Shown here in pieces: positions 57,831 to 64,000 of a DNA stretch of 64,000 bases (positions within the stretch are counted from its first letter, which is position 1; the number at the start of each line of letters is the position of its first letter). The translations under genes and the position numbers were made by a program. The notes under the pieces were generated by a model. The model saw only the letters and a program-made list of their open reading frames with translations. It did no database searches and had not been told where the DNA came from. The DNA is from Cristatella mucedo (taxonomy: Eukaryota; Bryozoa; Phylactolaemata; Cristatellidae), in the NCBI GenBank assembly GCA_009760855.2, contig WPIO01000011.1:7315501-7379500 (forward strand), read 5' to 3'.

Positions 57831-58146
57831 TAAAAAGAGTGAAGCTGATGTCTGATTCTGCATGCAAAACACAACTGCTATAGCAGCATCTAGCTGATCG
57901 AACGATATGCGTGGCGAAACTTGTTGATCGGCATATAGCCTAACTATCAATCCCGAGAATAAATTAGCACTCCATATTAATACATCATAACTTCATTCTC
58001 TGACGTTGGCTATGCATAGCCATGCAAGCAAGCATGCTGCAAAGCACTTGATGCTATAGTCCATTCAAAGGGTATCTATAAGCCAACCGAATGCAATGCA
58101 TGAAGTCCTCGCGAACAGATACGAATTTGTTGTAAGCAAGGCTCAC

Positions 58147-58250
58147 CAAGAAAACAGCAGGGCTTGGGGTCCTGCTTTTCCTGCGCACTCCACGTACTAC
58201 TGATGAGGAAGAGAGATCCGATGAACTGCTAACCGAACCCCAAGCATTTT
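58147..58250 (-). CDS. FAM107-domain gene, candidate Ser-rich exon
   Basis: 104 nt between a good acceptor (CATTGTTGCAG before 58250) and a good donor (TTCTTG/GTGAGC). Only one frame is open: NAWGSVSSSSDLSSSSVVRG, VRRKSRTPSPAVFL. It leaves in phase 0, fitting the exon at 55292. It needs one nucleotide from upstream, which the microexon at 58447-58471 would supply. RKSRTPSP resembles proline-directed and basophilic kinase sites. Confidence 0.62.
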
Positions 58251-58446
58251 CTGCAACAATGAGTCATTCAAAACAAATAAATCTACATAATTATATAACA
58301 CAGATGCTCAGTGCTGATCACATAAATATAGTTTATATGACAAAGCCAAATTGACTTGTAAATGTTGCCGAGTGACCTATTACCTTTAAAAGTATACCGT
58401 GGTGCGGCCACCTGCAACGATAGCAATGACGATAAGCATCTCTCAC

Positions 58447-58471
58447 CGTGAGGTTTGCAAGGACGGATCCA
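58447..58471 (-). CDS. FAM107-domain gene, possible 25-nt microexon
   Basis: 25 nt between acceptor GTACGCAG and donor CACG/GTGAGA. It enters in phase 0 and leaves one nucleotide, exactly bridging the exons at 60.1 kb (out 0) and 58.2 kb (in 1), and adds WIRPCKPH plus a split Glu. Such short exons occur in animal genes, but a 25-nt match can arise by chance. Confidence 0.35.
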
Positions 58472-60100
58472 CTGCGTACTTCAAGACAGGCAATTTAATG
58501 CCACCAAAGAAAGAACAAACTTGGCAAGCAAAAAACCATCAAATAGCATTTCCATTTTGAAGGCATCAATTTTACACATTTTCAAAGGTATACAAAACTA
58601 GAAAAACTTTTTTAAAACTTTTTTAACTTGTTTAACAAATTTTCCAAAATTTCACTACTAAGTACTTTTATTAGACGGATAAACGGCTGCAGCTTCAGAG
58701 CTTCAGGTAGTTTTTGTCGGCAAAGGTAAAGATTCACTGAATTTTGCACACAGCAGTACTTAAAATTAAGTTCTACCTTTTCAACTTGAAAATGTCAGAT
58801 CTGGGGTAGAGAACTAGTCTGGCAAAGGCCTGCACTGCGATGCAACAGGCCAGATACTGAGTCTCATCATCGATTAAATTGTAAAGCATCAATACTTTGC
58901 ACACCTTCACCAGAAGAACTGAGAAGGCCAGCACTTTTCAAAAGTCCTATGGTCTGTCTAAAAAACATCTGAGAAACTATACAAAGATTATCGACTCCTT
59001 AAACAAATGAGATGGATCTCTCTGGAAATCGAAACTGATAATTCAAACTGAGGTCAGCGGCTCAGCCAGTCTTTCTAGCACCACCAAAAAAATTAAAAGT
59101 GTCTGCCTTCCTCCAGAGATTCTCTTTCTAGTAAGTCTGGTTTACCTCCCAGGCTGTGGGGTAGGGCCACCAAAGGCTGAACAGACCTAACGAAAAAGCT
59201 ATTTAAGAATTAGGCAGCAAATGCGCCATGATTTCTCCAAAATCGTTGATCACTTTAGTTTCTTGAGACAGTTTCCTATGCAGCACAAATTCGGCTCAGC
59301 TACAAGCCCTACTGCAACTAATACTAATCGATTGCAAACGATCGTGTTGTCTGGTCAGTACATACAAGCATCTTGAGTAGCTGTCTACTCTCCAGATAGA
59401 CTTTCAATAGCATTCACGGCTAATATTTCAGTAGGGCGGCGGTGAGGTAAAACTAGAGTCTTGATTCCCCGAGCCTCTATGGGCCAGTCGGCACTTGCTT
59501 GAAACTAGTCTCTTGGGAGCCGACACAAATTAGCACTCGACAGCCGTTGGAAATATAATCGGGAACAGGCAGATTTCTTTCGCTGAGACGACAAAACAGA
59601 TCAGTACTTTCAACGACTCAGCTGAGCGTAACTATAATTCTCGACGAGCCTAAGTTGACCTCGCCTGCACCATTAGTTCCCAGCGACAGCTCTCGGTAGG
59701 CCTGGCTGCTATGAAGCCCAACCTGACACTGCATCAGCCATCATTCGTTCATGAGCCGACCGTGGCAGAATGCTAATATATCTTTACCGCCACCTGCTTT
59801 CTAACTGATGTCTGAAACACTTTAAAGGCGTTTCAACTGACTTGTGAATTCGCCTGGTGTAAGTTATAGGCAACGACTTATGGAACGCAATGGCAGGCAA
59901 GTCAAAACTGGTCTTCTAATCGCACGCTGGCAGCGTAAACCCTTTTGCAAGGGCGTTTCCAGCTCACTTGGCATCGCAATCGAGTTGCAAAACATCTGAA
60001 TGGCTCGATAGACAAGCCAAGCATAACGAACGCCTGAATCGGAGCAGCAGCAGCAGCAGCAGTAAGAGAATGGCCGGCAATGACGACTGAAGTTCACTCA
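58472..60100. other. intron sequence, A/T-rich, nothing recognised
   Basis: No repeat or further exon supported. A (GCA)n of about 7 units lies at 60041-60062. Confidence 0.4.
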
Positions 60101-60101
60101 C

Positions 60102-60249
60102 CGGAGTCGAGCAGACCGTCCTATTGTCGTGCAGAGTTTCATCGGAGCGGCTGCTCAGGTCGGAGCAGCTGCTTCCTGCTTCGCTGCTCGCCATCAAGCG
60201 CTTTTTCGTTCTGAGCAGGCCTGCGTTTGCCAGCATTTCAATGTCAGAG
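60102..60249 (-). CDS. FAM107-domain gene, candidate exon
   Basis: 148 nt with a pyrimidine-rich acceptor (CAATCTTTCGCCTAG before 60249) and an ideal donor, ACTCCG/GTGAGT. It takes one nucleotide to complete a codon and leaves in phase 0. It reads SDIEMLANAGLLRTKKRLMA, then a Ser/Asp-rich stretch (SSCSDLSSRSDETLHDNRTV). An ATG at residue 5 could be a start in a shorter isoform. No homology recognised. Confidence 0.7.
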
Positions 60250-60487
60250 CTAGGCGAAAGATTGACAATGACCGGTTGGTTGCAACAGATGTGTCACTTG
60301 CCTCTAAGACTTCTCGCAAACTGAGAGGCGTATGCCACTTGTCAACGTGCTTGGTACTATAGATATGGACACGTGGCAAGCACTACGCTCCTCTACGTGC
60401 TATGAAGGAAAACCTCATGTGGCGCAAGCTTGCACTCGTGTTTCTGGGGCTTCATTAGGTAGTCCTCGAGCGGAAACGCTAACAGAC

Positions 60488-60603
60488 CTTCCATACCCTG
60501 AAGAATCCCTGGAGCTTCTTCCGACAGGCGTGTCCAGCAGTAGCGAATTATTCGTGCTGTTTGACTGCGAAGTGGCAGCCATCGCATCAAAGTCGAAGTC
60601 CCC
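60488..60603 (-). CDS. FAM107-domain gene, most 5' recognised exon
   Basis: Acceptor TTATATTTTCCCAG before 60603, phase 0 in. It reads GDFDFDAMAATSQSNSTNNS, then LLLDTPVGRSSRDSSG. Two donors are possible: CAGG/GTATGG (end 60497) or GGAAG/GTCTGT (end 60488). Both leave two nucleotides, fitting the next exon at 60249. The acidic FDFD start and Ser/Asn-rich body suggest a disordered region. Further 5' exons must exist because there is a splice acceptor and no convincing start. Confidence 0.6.
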
Positions 60604-60775
60604 CTGGGAAAATATAAGGGCTCAGAGCGCTGGCAGAATTGTGACCCTATGTTTTTGTGCATTTTTCGGTCTTCGCAAAAGTTACAAACTATTGTGACTA
60701 CGGCAGCCAGTAACTGTGCAAGGCACGAAACTCTACGTACACATATGCTGAAAATGCACATTCACAATATAACAC

Positions 60776-64000
<3,225 letters not shown>

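Overview
This is animal (metazoan) nuclear DNA, most likely from an invertebrate with a repeat-rich, intron-rich genome. The evidence is a spliced gene with consensus GT/AG sites and small exons, an F-box gene of animal type, L2/CR1-like LINEs, tRNA-derived SINEs, hAT and Tc1/mariner fossils and long microsatellites. There are no operons, ribosome-binding sites, CRISPR arrays or bacterial genes. I cannot name the species or phylum.

Host genes. (1) A single-exon plus-strand gene at 7300-8430 encodes a 376-residue F-box protein with an intact frame. (2) A minus-strand gene covers about 60.6 kb down to 16.05 kb. I assembled it from exons whose splice sites and reading phases agree: 60603-60488/60497, 60249-60102, a possible 25-nt microexon 58471-58447, 58250-58147, 55292-~54441, then (after an intron of about 30 kb) 24005-23808, 21410-21248, 18357-18204 and 16228-16136. 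Its C-terminal exons encode a FAM107-type domain (actin-associated stress-response family). Its upstream exons are serine/proline-rich with SH3-ligand motifs. A CpG-rich block at about 36.1-41.7 kb lies inside its largest intron and may be an alternative promoter.

Mobile DNA fills much of the rest. LINE-A is an L2/CR1-like element. Its best copy (about 4030-6280) has an almost intact reverse transcriptase frame with one stop, and 3' fragments lie near 2.5, 34.1 and 44.5-45.4 kb. LINE-B has a nearly full minus-strand copy at about 43.97-48.49 kb, with endonuclease and reverse transcriptase remnants. LINE-A is nested in it. Many short LINE-B pieces ending in (ATT)n are scattered across the window. 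LINE-C-like 3' ends lie near 19.3 kb and possibly at 24.5 and 53.7 kb. SINE-A has a tRNA-like head and its own conserved body, with about 14 copies. SINE-B is a tRNA-like head joined to a tail matching LINE-B. A dead hAT element (11.59-14.22 kb) and a dead Tc1-like element with recognisable ends (31.82-33.37 kb) complete the set.

Layout: 0-7 kb repeats and LINE-A; 7.0-8.8 kb F-box gene; 8.8-11.5 kb mostly unassigned; 11.6-14.2 kb hAT; 14.7-24.0 kb 3' exons of the FAM107 gene with repeats in the introns; 24-54 kb large intron full of LINE/SINE/Tc1 copies and the CpG-rich block; 54.4-60.6 kb 5' exons; 60.8-61.0 kb simple-repeat cluster; 61-64 kb unassigned. All calls come from reading the sequence; no database search was possible.
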